From the NCBI GenBank assembly GCA_051155775.1, contig DAXETV010000046.1, positions 32,983 to 96,982 of the forward strand: DNA of 64,000 bases, read 5' to 3'. A program made the translations under genes and the position numbers. Each line of letters starts with the position of its first letter. Positions within the stretch are counted from its first letter, which is position 1. The notes under the pieces are model-generated. The model saw only the letters and a program-made list of their open reading frames with translations, was not told the DNA's origin and searched no databases. This DNA comes from CAYSCZ01 sp051155775. GTDB taxonomy: Bacteria > Bacteroidota > Bacteroidia > Cytophagales > Cyclobacteriaceae. This document shows, piece by piece, positions 35,490 through 44,088 of the stretch.

Positions 35490-36362
35490 TCAAACTTTTT
35501 CTAATGGTATATGCTCGTTAATTTTCAAGTATTCAAGTTTTTCCATTACATGGCCGTGGTTTTTGGTTAGTTCATTTATTTGGTCTTTATTTAAATAGTC
35601 ATTGAAAGTGCCAACTTTTCCATTTCTAAAAAAAGTCTTACAATATATCATTTTTTCACCAAATCCTTTTTCTTGTTCCTGTTTCTGAAGGGTGTCAATA
35701 TTACTATTTTCAATGGCTTTGATGATTGACTTTTCATCATAATCTAGTTCTGCAAAGGCCACTGCTTCTGAGAAAGTCTTAAGCGGGTGATTTACCATGT
35801 CTTCATACTTTATTATTTTAACTGGGAATTCTTCGTGACAAGTCCAACTTAGATAATGACCACTCCATGTTAAGAGTATTTGTCTTAATTGATTGGTCTG
35901 TCTTTTGCCTTCTCCACAAAACGAAAATTTGGGATTATTTAAAATTTTCAATGTGTTTTTAAAATTATCATGACCCGAATGATGTGCAAAGGATATACAT
36001 ATATCCAGGGGATTTCTTACAAAATATAAGGCCTTTTTTGTAGCTTCTTTAGGGATTAGAGGTTTGCCATTTGGTAAATAAGTATAGGCATCATGTATTT
36101 TACAAAACCTTTTTTCCTTCAAAGATTTACTGAAATGAATATAAGCTTCTGGTCTTAATAAATCACATTCGTCAGGAGATAAATCTCCACTATCATATCC
36201 CAGGGGTTCATCTAATAAATGACGTGCACTGGCAATTGGTCCTCCAATTAAATTATTAATATCAACCGGATTGTTGGATTTCTTCAGCAGGTTGGTTAAA
36301 AAAACCCGGAACCAGGTATTACCGGATTTAGGATAAGAAGCCAACCAGATAATATTACCCAT
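35490..36362 (-). CDS. Sulfotransferase in the lasso-peptide operon
   Basis: PAPS-dependent sulfotransferase-family protein, 290 residues. The 5'-phosphosulfate loop WLASYPKSGNTWFRVFL is at residues 6-22, and the 3'-phosphate-binding stretch ALYFVRNPLDICISFAHHSG is near 115-135 with Arg and Ser in place. A conserved KYEDMVNHP follows, and FRNGKVGTFNDYL near 255 matches the RKGxxGxW-type end motif of cytosolic sulfotransferases. It sits in the middle of the operon, overlaps the kinase gene by eight bases and is ten bases from B2, so it is an integral member. The natural inference is that it sulfates the lasso peptide on Ser, Thr or Tyr; that is not shown by sequence alone. Confidence 0.85.
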   Translation of the reverse strand: MGNIIWLASYPKSGNTWFRVFLTNLLKKSNNPVDINNLIGGPIASARHLLDEPLGYDSGDLSPDECDLLRPEAYIHFSKSLKEKRFCKIHDAYTYLPNGKPLIPKEATKKALYFVRNPLDICISFAHHSGHDNFKNTLKILNNPKFSFCGEGKRQTNQLRQILLTWSGHYLSWTCHEEFPVKIIKYEDMVNHPLKTFSEAVAFAELDYDEKSIIKAIENSNIDTLQKQEQEKGFGEKMIYCKTFFRNGKVGTFNDYLNKDQINELTKNHGHVMEKLEYLKINEHIPLEKV

Positions 36363-37275
36363 CGATTAATTCAATATTTAGGTGATTCAATAATTCACCA
36401 ATCATTTTCGGTAAAAAGGAAATTTCATTTCCTGGTTTTAAAATCCTGTACATTGGTACAACACTTGCCAATTTCATACTCAGTTCGAAATGAGGTTTTA
36501 TAATGTCCAGCCCTTTTAAGAATTGAAATCTAAACGTGTGGTTTTTTAATGCTTGAAATTTTGCAGGTCCAGTAATGTCATTAATAGATATTTCAGGTTT
36601 ATTGTGGTTGTTTAAAATAAAAATCCGATCAATAAGCGATTCATTTTTTGAATAAAAATCTTCAGGATTTATTTTTATACATCGTTTTTCTAATGCCTCA
36701 CGAATTTTTTCGAAATCATTTGGCTCCATTTCAAGAGCTTTTAGTGAATCGATCCACAATTTCATTTGAGGATATCCGGAAATAACCCGTGGAACACCCT
36801 GTTGATCAAAGCTTATTAATGAAATATCATCATTAATTACTTTAAAACCTTTATTTCTAAAAGCAGCGGCAGTAGTAGATTTACCTGCACCAGATTTACC
36901 AGCAAACAGAACAGCTTTCTCATCAATTAGTACAGAGCTTGCATGAAGGACTAATTGCTTTCTTTGTAGCAACAAAGCTCCAAAAGCAGAACCCAAAAGA
37001 AATAATCGTATATCTTTATCGTCACCACCCAAAGGTTCTATTGTAATTCTGTTTCCGTTTTCAACAAAATATTTGGCGATATTATCTACTTTCAGTAAGA
37101 GTTGATTAGGCGAAGCCCAGTATCTTATTCCCTTTGATCTGGCATTTTTTAACAGTTCAGGTACGCTTCCAAAGGAGATTGTTATGTCTTCGTTTGTAAG
37201 ATTTGCTTGAATGAATTCTGGAATAAATAATTCAGATAAAATATTAAGACCAAAAGCATGATATTTATAAGACAT
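36355..37275 (-). CDS. HPr-kinase-like lasso-peptide kinase
   Basis: 306 residues. P-loop GKSGAGKS at 126-133 within AVLFAGKSGAGKSTTAAAF, preceded by LVLHASSVLID, and a NDDISLISFD stretch that fits the Walker B/acid region of the HPr kinase C-terminal fold. No DNA-binding or phosphocarrier partner is nearby. Relatives in lasso clusters (PadeK and ThcoK type, known from paeninodin-like clusters) phosphorylate the C-terminal Ser of the precursor, and the precursor here also ends in Ser. It starts two bases after B1 and overlaps the sulfotransferase start. Confidence 0.85.
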   Translation of the reverse strand: MSYKYHAFGLNILSELFIPEFIQANLTNEDITISFGSVPELLKNARSKGIRYWASPNQLLLKVDNIAKYFVENGNRITIEPLGGDDKDIRLFLLGSAFGALLLQRKQLVLHASSVLIDEKAVLFAGKSGAGKSTTAAAFRNKGFKVINDDISLISFDQQGVPRVISGYPQMKLWIDSLKALEMEPNDFEKIREALEKRCIKINPEDFYSKNESLIDRIFILNNHNKPEISINDITGPAKFQALKNHTFRFQFLKGLDIIKPHFELSMKLASVVPMYRILKPGNEISFLPKMIGELLNHLNIELIDG

Positions 37276-37277
37276 AA

Positions 37278-37559
37278 TTATTGAGATACTGAGATTAAAT
37301 TTTTTTCATTAAGATGATTAAGAAATTCAAATACTTCTTTTGTGCATTTTTCTTTACTTACATCATATTCTTGCAAGAGTGTATTTATAATATCAGAAAT
37401 TTTTTTAGGATTTGATATCATTTCCCATATATCAGTTGCAATTGGATTCATCTTATAATATTCACCATTATCGATGCTCATTAGCACGGCTTCATTGTCT
37501 AATTTACTTGAAATTTGATCCTCAGCCTGACGAACAATCATTTCTTCGGTTAAACTCAT
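37278..37559 (-). CDS. Lasso-peptide leader-binding protein (B1, PqqD-like RRE)
   Basis: 93 residues, the size of stand-alone RiPP recognition elements. The PqqD fold is evident: DEAVLMSIDNGEYYKMNPIATDIWEMI (in part), then SDIINTLLQEYDVSKEKCTKEVFEFLNHLNEKNLI. It should bind the precursor leader and deliver it to B2 and the cyclase. It is the first gene of the operon, with a -7 box directly upstream. Confidence 0.9.
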   Translation of the reverse strand: MSLTEEMIVRQAEDQISSKLDNEAVLMSIDNGEYYKMNPIATDIWEMISNPKKISDIINTLLQEYDVSKEKCTKEVFEFLNHLNEKNLISVSQ

Positions 37560-37579
37560 TTATTCAAGATTATTATATG

Positions 37580-37587
37580 CAAATATA
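37580..37587 (-). promoter_or_regulatory. -7 box of the lasso operon
   Basis: TATATTTG on the minus strand matches TAnnTTTG, 20 bases upstream of the B1 ATG. No TTTG was found at the matching -33 distance. Confidence 0.45.
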
Positions 37588-37661
37588 TTTAGGCTATCCA
37601 TTTATCATAATGAATTTTGTCTTAGGTATTAATCTTTACAGACATGATAGATATTAAATAA

Positions 37662-38846
37662 ATGCAAAAAGATATAAATATAATTAATTTTCCCATTGAA
37701 ACTCAAATATTGATAGAGCTCCTCAAGGATTTGCTTCAAGATCATTGTGCTAATAAATCTTTTTTCAAATTTCAGGATACAAAACACCCTTTAAAATTAT
37801 TGCAACGACATAGGTTGAGCAGCTATTTTCACAAGATCCAGTCCAGGCACGAAATGGACCAAACACTCAGAGATCAATTAAAGATTAACTATTTAAAAAA
37901 TATAAAATTTCAATTAGCCTTAGTAAAAGAGTTTCTCGAGATAAAAAAGTTGTTGGATGTTAATGAAGTTAAATTTTTAACCCTTAAAGGGCCAGTGTTA
38001 TCTCACATCCTGTATGAGGATCCGTACACAAGAAATTTTAAGGATATTGATGTGTTGATATCACAGGAAGACATTGAAAAAACTGAAGGTATTCTGATTA
38101 ATGCAGGTTTTGAGGTTCTAGATGATATTGTATTCAAAGGTCTTGATAAGAATAAAAGAGATTATTTATTAAAATCCCGGACGCATATGGTTTATAGAAA
38201 AACCAGTAGTCAAGGGAAACCACTCATTTTAGAATTGCATTGGTCCTTAGTGAGTCCGTTTTCCTTATTTCCCTTTTCTTTTCAGTATTTATGGGAAAAT
38301 TCAATGGATGTGACCATTCATAATGTCCAAATAAAAACCATCAATCACGAATTAAACTTTGCATATCTTCTTATTCATGGATCTATACATCAGTGGGTGA
38401 GGCTGCAATGGCTTGTTGATATAATAAATTATGAGAAAAAAGAAAGCTTAATCGATGAATTTGAACTAAAGAAAATAATTAAAGAAGGCCAACTTGAAAT
38501 ATCTGTAGCGCAGGCACATAATTTATATCAATTACTCTTTGGGATAGAAAGTAGGTTTTCACAATTACATCATAAAAATTGGAACAGTAGGATAATAACA
38601 AATTTTGCTCTTAGTGAAATCTCGAGAGTAAATCAATATGATAGTTCTGAATACAATAACTTAAATAGCTTTATTAACTTGATTCTGCTTAAAAATGATC
38701 TGAAACACTACATAGAGGTGATGAAGAACTTTATTATTTCATTGCAGGATTGGAAGTTAGTTCAATTACCATCTTTTATGTTTCCATTATATGCAATTGG
38801 CCGACCGATATTTTATTTAATGAGAAAGTTTAAGGTTAAAAGGTAA
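37662..38846 (+). CDS. Nucleotidyltransferase-family protein (NTP_transf_5 type) of the lasso cluster
   Basis: 394 residues, cytoplasmic. The segment KFLTLKGPVLSHILYEDPY followed by TRNFKDIDVLIS (about 107-137) is the signature of the uncharacterised nucleotidyltransferase family, with the metal-binding DID. ILELHWSL and AYLLIHGSIHQWVRLQWLVDI further on are also typical. Such proteins recur in lasso clusters of Bacillota, where their task is not established. It is divergent from the operon across 102 AT-rich bases and shares their low GC, so I count it as part of the cluster. Its 3' end overlaps the convergent CHASE2 gene by 34 bases. Confidence 0.85.
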   Translation: MQKDINIINFPIETQILIELLKDLLQDHCANKSFFKFQDTKHPLKLLQRHRLSSYFHKIQSRHEMDQTLRDQLKINYLKNIKFQLALVKEFLEIKKLLDVNEVKFLTLKGPVLSHILYEDPYTRNFKDIDVLISQEDIEKTEGILINAGFEVLDDIVFKGLDKNKRDYLLKSRTHMVYRKTSSQGKPLILELHWSLVSPFSLFPFSFQYLWENSMDVTIHNVQIKTINHELNFAYLLIHGSIHQWVRLQWLVDIINYEKKESLIDEFELKKIIKEGQLEISVAQAHNLYQLLFGIESRFSQLHHKNWNSRIITNFALSEISRVNQYDSSEYNNLNSFINLILLKNDLKHYIEVMKNFIISLQDWKLVQLPSFMFPLYAIGRPIFYLMRKFKVKR

Positions 38847-39988
38847 TCCACTATCTTATCCAATAAATAAAGGTATAATGCCAGAAAGAAGACGTTGATA
38901 TGAATGCCAAACCAAAAGAAAGTAATGGTTGATAGGGTACACAACAGTATTAGGTAGCTCATTAAGCCTATGAGCTGTTTCAGAAATGGATATCTATGCA
39001 GGTATTGGCTTATAATTTTTTCAATAACATCTTGAGGATAGAAAACAATCCAGGATAAAAAGAAATAGCCAATGAAAAGATAGCCCCAAAAAAGAATATC
39101 AACATATACATGCTGATTCTGAAGGTTTACTAGAGCGTTAATTAAAATGACGGGCCCACTGGTAATTTCGAATATTGTTTCATGCATATCCCGGTCAAAG
39201 AAATCACCTACCACTACAATTTTATTATTGACAAATTCAACGACATCCTCTTCAGGCAAATAGAGCAGTTCTCCAAGATTGATTGGATTAAACCCCTTTT
39301 CCTGATTCGATATATCTTTTTGAAGGATATTGAACTCCAGAATGAAATGATTTAAAGTGGTCCATTTGTCGAATCTGACGAATGGGCCTGCTTTGCCTGC
39401 TTTATCATTACATATATTTTCGTGGACGATCAGCGGTGTTAGCTTTAAGGAGTCATAATATAACTGATATTTGTAAACCCCATCAAAAATACTTCCGGTC
39501 AAATAATCGGACAGTCCGGTTTGTACATTAGTGAAAATGATTTCTTGAGGCGTGTTATCTTCATTAAGATGTGAGGAAAGAATAATATCGTTACGCTTTG
39601 ATAGTTGCTGTCCCAACAAGCTATCAAATGATGTTTTACCTAAAAAATTTATATCACAGATGATAAACCTGGTCTCTACATCATTTCGATTTAAAATCTC
39701 AAAAAATCTTGCCAGCTTCTCTCTGTCGGTAATGGTCTGGTTGCCAATAGGAAAGCCATAGCTATCCACCTTATCTATCAGGGCCAGGTCATTAGAGACA
39801 TTGATTAATGCGAAATTTTTAGATGGAGGAATTTCTCTGAAGGGTAACTTCAACCAGGAAGTAATCCATATCATCATTTTTTCATCCCCGGCCAACCAGG
39901 GTAAACTCATCAACCAGAAGGTAAGCAGAAAAAGTACACCAGTGTTTACAAGGGAACCTACCCAGATAAAAAGTTTACTTCTTTTCAT
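38813..39988 (-). CDS. CHASE2 domain membrane protein
   Basis: 391 residues. One N-terminal membrane segment (LVNTGVLFLLTFWLMSLPWL), an extracytoplasmic CHASE2 sensor domain (about 35-285: FALINVSNDLALIDKVDSYGFPI, RFIICDINFLG, NKIVVVGDFFDRDMHET, GPVILINALVNLQNQ), then three C-terminal membrane segments (about 300-380) and a very short cytoplasmic end. Unlike most CHASE2 proteins it has no kinase or cyclase output domain. Its start overlaps the end of the FecR-like gene by 14 bases, so it belongs to the caspase operon; the signal may be passed to those partners. Confidence 0.87.
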   Translation of the reverse strand: MKRSKLFIWVGSLVNTGVLFLLTFWLMSLPWLAGDEKMMIWITSWLKLPFREIPPSKNFALINVSNDLALIDKVDSYGFPIGNQTITDREKLARFFEILNRNDVETRFIICDINFLGKTSFDSLLGQQLSKRNDIILSSHLNEDNTPQEIIFTNVQTGLSDYLTGSIFDGVYKYQLYYDSLKLTPLIVHENICNDKAGKAGPFVRFDKWTTLNHFILEFNILQKDISNQEKGFNPINLGELLYLPEEDVVEFVNNKIVVVGDFFDRDMHETIFEITSGPVILINALVNLQNQHVYVDILFWGYLFIGYFFLSWIVFYPQDVIEKIISQYLHRYPFLKQLIGLMSYLILLCTLSTITFFWFGIHINVFFLALYLYLLDKIVDYLLTLNFLIK

Positions 39989-40769
39989 TGGATAATTGAG
40001 CTAGTGCCAACTCTATACCCATCAACTGACAGCGATCATACAATTCATCCAAGAACATATAAATATCTTCTGCTTTATTGGTTTTTGTGATGGAAACAAT
40101 TTCTTTTAAAAAATTGAGTTCTATGTATTTAAAATTTATTGGGCATAAAAAAGTAGATTTTTGATCGAGCGAATTGTAATAAAAAAGGCGGTATTCCTCA
40201 GGTGTTTGAGGGTTAATGGGTAGGCCATCAATAGATAATAATTCATTTTTTATTATTATAAGTGTGTCTTTATTGTAAGAAAGCTTTTTATTAACCAACT
40301 CATCCATATAACGATATTGGATATAAAAGAAATTTTTTTCATTCATTGGATAAGCGGCGCTTGACACATTAATTGTAAGCCTATCACCGACAAAGGCAAA
40401 TTCATTCCCGAAAAATTTTTTAAAGTCCAGGTCATTATTGATTCCTCCGGAACGGGTACTCATCCTTCCACGCATAGGCTTTATTATTGATTTTAATGCA
40501 TATTCAAGGTCGTTTGAGTTGCTATTTTCTTGCTCAGGTTTTAATATAAATCTTCCTTTATCAGGATCTAAAACTGCAGCTATTGATTTTGGGTCTCCAA
40601 ATTTCAGTATTTCATCTGATGATATTTTTTGGCCTCTGGTTAAGGTTTTGTTATTCGAAGCCAGCTTGACAATTCCCTTTACATGGATGACAACATATTC
40701 CTGGGCTGATATTTGACTGGAGAATAATAAGGCCTGAAATAATAAGAGACATTTTAACGGTATTTTCAT
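39975..40769 (-). CDS. Exported FecR-like hypothetical protein
   Basis: 264 residues. Signal peptide MKIPLKCLLLFQALLFSSQISAQ, then VIHVKGIVKLASNNKTLTRGQKISSDEILKFGDPKSIAAVLDP (given in part: GIVKLASNNKTLTRGQKI), which resembles the start of FecR-type domains (x-V-x-G-x-V ... L-x-x-G-x-x-I-x-x-x-D). The remainder is not recognised. It lies two bases downstream of the caspase gene and overlaps the CHASE2 gene, so the three are one transcript. Soluble periplasmic location is likely. Confidence 0.75.
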   Translation of the reverse strand: MKIPLKCLLLFQALLFSSQISAQEYVVIHVKGIVKLASNNKTLTRGQKISSDEILKFGDPKSIAAVLDPDKGRFILKPEQENSNSNDLEYALKSIIKPMRGRMSTRSGGINNDLDFKKFFGNEFAFVGDRLTINVSSAAYPMNEKNFFYIQYRYMDELVNKKLSYNKDTLIIIKNELLSIDGLPINPQTPEEYRLFYYNSLDQKSTFLCPINFKYIELNFLKEIVSITKTNKAEDIYMFLDELYDRCQLMGIELALAQLSNEKK

Positions 40770-40771
40770 GA

Positions 40772-43700
40772 TTAATAGATTGTAAAATCCCTTTTTAAGT
40801 TTTCTTCCCTTGAGGTGGGTACTTGCTTGCCATCTGATAATCTTACTACCTGTTCTGTGACATATTGTTGAATCTCTGTGATGGAGTATTTTCTATCCCG
40901 GTTAAGGTCCGCTCTACGGGTCTCTATCCCCTGTAAAATGCATGAAGTAAACAATCCATTAGAGGAATTGACACCTTCAAGTGCGAATTCAGTTGCACCG
41001 GCAGCAGAGATAACTGTAGCACCGGTTCCTTTTTTTAAATCACCAAATAATGTTTTTGATAGCTCGAGCGTGTTTTCTAATCCAAAACTGTTTTCTTTCA
41101 TTTTCACCAGCTTACCGGTAGATCTGAAAGCCACAGCTCCGGTTTGCTGAACTTCGTTATTAGCATCTTCTATCTCGTCCTCATCTAATTCACCGGAATG
41201 GCAGGTATCCATAAAGAGTGCCTTATTTCGACTTTTTATTCCATCAAGAATCTCTTGTAAATCCTCATAAGGGAGTCCTCTGCCTGCCGGATTAGAAAAA
41301 TCCATTTCATGGGTCGCAAAGTAATAATTGTATTCATCATCTAACACACCATGACCAGCAATGAATATCAAAACAACATCATCGATATTCGCTTCTGATA
41401 AGAACTTTTTAAGGTCTAATATATTTGCTTTGGTCGCTTTATCATTTATGAGTGCTTTATGGTATACATTTTCGAATGAGGACGAGTTTTTTAATGTATT
41501 GATCAGATCACTGGCGTCCTTTGAAGCGAATGTTAGATTATAATTGCTTTGTTTGTAATCGGAAACGCCGATTGTTACCAGGTATAAACATGGTTTGTAA
41601 TATGCCCCCACATATTTTATCTCAAAGCTTTCGGGGATAGATTCGAGACCACTTTTGTTGATTGCTGAGATTTTAATTTCATTTATACCGGAAGACAACT
41701 GTAAATCGATGGTTTCGCTCCATGATTGTAACGATTCACTACCTATATCCATTCCTTTTGAGCCAAATACCGGTACATCATTTACGTAAACATGTATTTT
41801 TTTTAGTTCCTGATGGTTTCCGTCAGCAGCTATTGGTAATCTAAAATTTTGAGATTTGGTTACATAAGGAATTTTTTCATAATTAATTTTTACAGTAGGT
41901 AAATTGTAAGAACCTTCCAAATTATCTTCTGTAAATCCTAATCGTTTGAGCCTCTTCTTGTAAGCAGACCTGTAAGAAGAAACCAGTTTGTCAGAAGCAT
42001 AGCCCAGCCTTTCTGCCACAATATCCGGTCGGTTAAATTTTAATTCAACTTGTTGAAGGGGCAGTATATTACCATCATCTTTAAAAGCAATAGCCATGCT
42101 GGCATTTTTCGAAGAGGTGTAATAATAATCTGGCGTATAGGTGATGTAGTCCGAATTATTGATTAAACACATACTTGCAACTTTCTTCTTTTGAGTGATA
42201 TCATATAGGGTTATCTCACCTTGCCTATTGGTTGTGATCAGGTATTTCCCATCTTTACTGAAACATGCATCAGTTATTAAACCTATCTGATTGTCTTTTA
42301 TGACCGCTCTATCTCCTTTGATTAATCTTAAAGAATATCCATCCCATGATACATGATAATCTTTATAATCATACTTATCTTCTAAAGACACTTTAGTTTC
42401 TCCTTTTACCTTTTTTGATTTACCTGTTTTTCTATCATATAGCCTTACATCATCGTCACTTTTCAGCATAGACATGCCTATTCCAGCATCGTCAGTGGAT
42501 TTATATTTAGCGTAGATTTCGTTGGGGTTGCCAGAAAATTTCACCCAGGTAAATTCCTTATTCTTCTCTAGTATTGATTTTAGTAATCTGCCGTTTTTGA
42601 AATTCCATACTTTAAAAAAGCTGGTGCCGGGAGATGTTGTTGCTATATACTTCCCATTGTTGCTTATGTCAATCTGATTTATATTTGGTGATCTGTCAAA
42701 TTCCCTAACCAGTCTACCTGTAGTAATATCCCACATGGTCATGTTTTTTCTTTCAGAACCCACAAGAATATGTTTTCCATCGGGCATGGCATCTACAGAC
42801 AGCGCGGGCCTTACAAATCCCTCGAGTTTCCTGAATATTCTACCAGTCTCCATGTCCCAAAGCTTAATTGAATGTTGGTCATCAGATGAGGCAGCAGTCT
42901 TATAATCCGGTGACATAGCTATTGAGTTTAGCCAGGCAACGCTTCCACCTTTGAATTCTTTAACCAATGGTGGTTCATAGCCCTGGACCTCTTTCAACTT
43001 GCCATCAGGGAATTCAGCTTTTTCCATATCATATACATTGATGGAGTATTTTTTATTAAGTATGATTTTGGTTTGATCATCATTAAATACTGCCCGCGCA
43101 TTAGAATAAGCGATCATCCATCTTTTTGGCTTTTTAGGATTTACAAACTTTTTGCCATCCGGGGAGATGTCGACTAAGGAGACTGTTGAGTTGCCTGTTT
43201 CTTCTTCTTTGTCCTTGGCTGCAGCCATAGGCATGTACATATTTTGGGAGATTAAGACGGTTTTTCCATCTTTCATAAACGCTATGTTACTGTAGTCAAT
43301 GATGAAGAAATCAAGCATGTCCTTTCCGATGTTACCTTTTGCAATATTTGTAGCGATGGAAAAGCCACTAAGCACACCATAAATGTAAGCCTTGGTCAGG
43401 CCTGAATTTTTATAATAGTTTAAAATATCATCAGTTTTTTTTCCATTTTCCAGATCCACGATAATCAATTCAACATCATTTGTTTTTTGTCCTCCTACCA
43501 CTGCTGTTTGTTGATTGGGATGAATGCTTATGGCTCTGATTTCTGAAGTAGCTGCTTCAATAGATTTTTCGGGTTTACCGGTGTTTATGTCCCATTTTTT
43601 TATTATTTTATCTTTGCCTCCTGATAGAAAAAAGAGATTGTTTTCATAAACTTCAATTGTATTAACTGCGCCTTCGTGGCCTTCGATGAAGTGAATGGGC

Positions 43701-44026
43701 TCATCTTTATTGTTCACATCCCAAACTATGATTTTTCCATCGGCATCCCCTGTAATAATTTTATTGCCAGAACTGGTTATTGCAATGCATTTTACAGGAT
43801 GCGTATGGCCATTAAAGCTTTTTATGTCGATACCTGATTTTACATCCCACATTTTGATGGTTTTATCATCACTGGTGGAAAAAATGTAATTACCATCTGG
43901 TGAGTAGATGATTTCATTTATTGCAGCAGAATGACCTTGTCTAATGATTAAATCTTTATGCTGTCCGTGTAGACAGGTATTAAAAAAAATTATTAGACCG
44001 ATTAACGTTGCCTGGAGTGGTTTCAT
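40772..44026 (-). CDS. Secreted WD40-repeat caspase (peptidase C14 family)
   Basis: I place the start at the ATG at 44026 (MKPLQATLIGLIIFFNTCLHG, a signal peptide); an ATG at 44038 adds four residues. Order: WD40 propeller (about 20-450; SAAINEIIYSPDGNYIFSTS, DDKTIKMWDVKSG and several further WD repeats), a second propeller-like region (to about 690), an Ig-like linker (about 710-800: VKINYEKIPYVTKS ... INEIKISAINKSG), and a caspase domain (about 817-1088 counted from the first ATG). The dyad is His896 in FIAGHGVLDDE and Cys946 in FMDTCHSGE. Late in the domain DLNRDRKYSITEIQQYV looks like a calcium-binding EF-hand-type loop. It would be an envelope-located caspase-like protease, specific for basic residues in related families; substrate unknown. 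First gene of a three-gene unit. Confidence 0.9.
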   Translation of the reverse strand: MKPLQATLIGLIIFFNTCLHGQHKDLIIRQGHSAAINEIIYSPDGNYIFSTSDDKTIKMWDVKSGIDIKSFNGHTHPVKCIAITSSGNKIITGDADGKIIVWDVNNKDEPIHFIEGHEGAVNTIEVYENNLFFLSGGKDKIIKKWDINTGKPEKSIEAATSEIRAISIHPNQQTAVVGGQKTNDVELIIVDLENGKKTDDILNYYKNSGLTKAYIYGVLSGFSIATNIAKGNIGKDMLDFFIIDYSNIAFMKDGKTVLISQNMYMPMAAAKDKEEETGNSTVSLVDISPDGKKFVNPKKPKRWMIAYSNARAVFNDDQTKIILNKKYSINVYDMEKAEFPDGKLKEVQGYEPPLVKEFKGGSVAWLNSIAMSPDYKTAASSDDQHSIKLWDMETGRIFRKLEGFVRPALSVDAMPDGKHILVGSERKNMTMWDITTGRLVREFDRSPNINQIDISNNGKYIATTSPGTSFFKVWNFKNGRLLKSILEKNKEFTWVKFSGNPNEIYAKYKSTDDAGIGMSMLKSDDDVRLYDRKTGKSKKVKGETKVSLEDKYDYKDYHVSWDGYSLRLIKGDRAVIKDNQIGLITDACFSKDGKYLITTNRQGEITLYDITQKKKVASMCLINNSDYITYTPDYYYTSSKNASMAIAFKDDGNILPLQQVELKFNRPDIVAERLGYASDKLVSSYRSAYKKRLKRLGFTEDNLEGSYNLPTVKINYEKIPYVTKSQNFRLPIAADGNHQELKKIHVYVNDVPVFGSKGMDIGSESLQSWSETIDLQLSSGINEIKISAINKSGLESIPESFEIKYVGAYYKPCLYLVTIGVSDYKQSNYNLTFASKDASDLINTLKNSSSFENVYHKALINDKATKANILDLKKFLSEANIDDVVLIFIAGHGVLDDEYNYYFATHEMDFSNPAGRGLPYEDLQEILDGIKSRNKALFMDTCHSGELDEDEIEDANNEVQQTGAVAFRSTGKLVKMKENSFGLENTLELSKTLFGDLKKGTGATVISAAGATEFALEGVNSSNGLFTSCILQGIETRRADLNRDRKYSITEIQQYVTEQVVRLSDGKQVPTSREENLKRDFTIY

Positions 44027-44047
44027 GATGGAATGCATTAATAAGAA

Positions 44048-44075
44048 GGAAAAAAGGAGGCCATTATGACCTCCG
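44048..44075 (-). terminator. Terminator-like hairpin between propeller gene and caspase gene
   Basis: On the minus strand GGAGG-T-CAT pairs with ATG-G-CCTCC, followed by six T. It lies after the propeller gene stop and about 20 bases before the caspase start, so it may end or attenuate that transcript. Confidence 0.65.
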
Positions 44076-44088
44076 TGAAGGGATTGTT

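Noticed and set aside
40772..44026. Assignment of the WD40-caspase to a known anti-phage caspase system
   Set aside because: The signal peptide and exported partners place it outside the cytoplasm, and no nuclease, cyclase or other defence gene is nearby.
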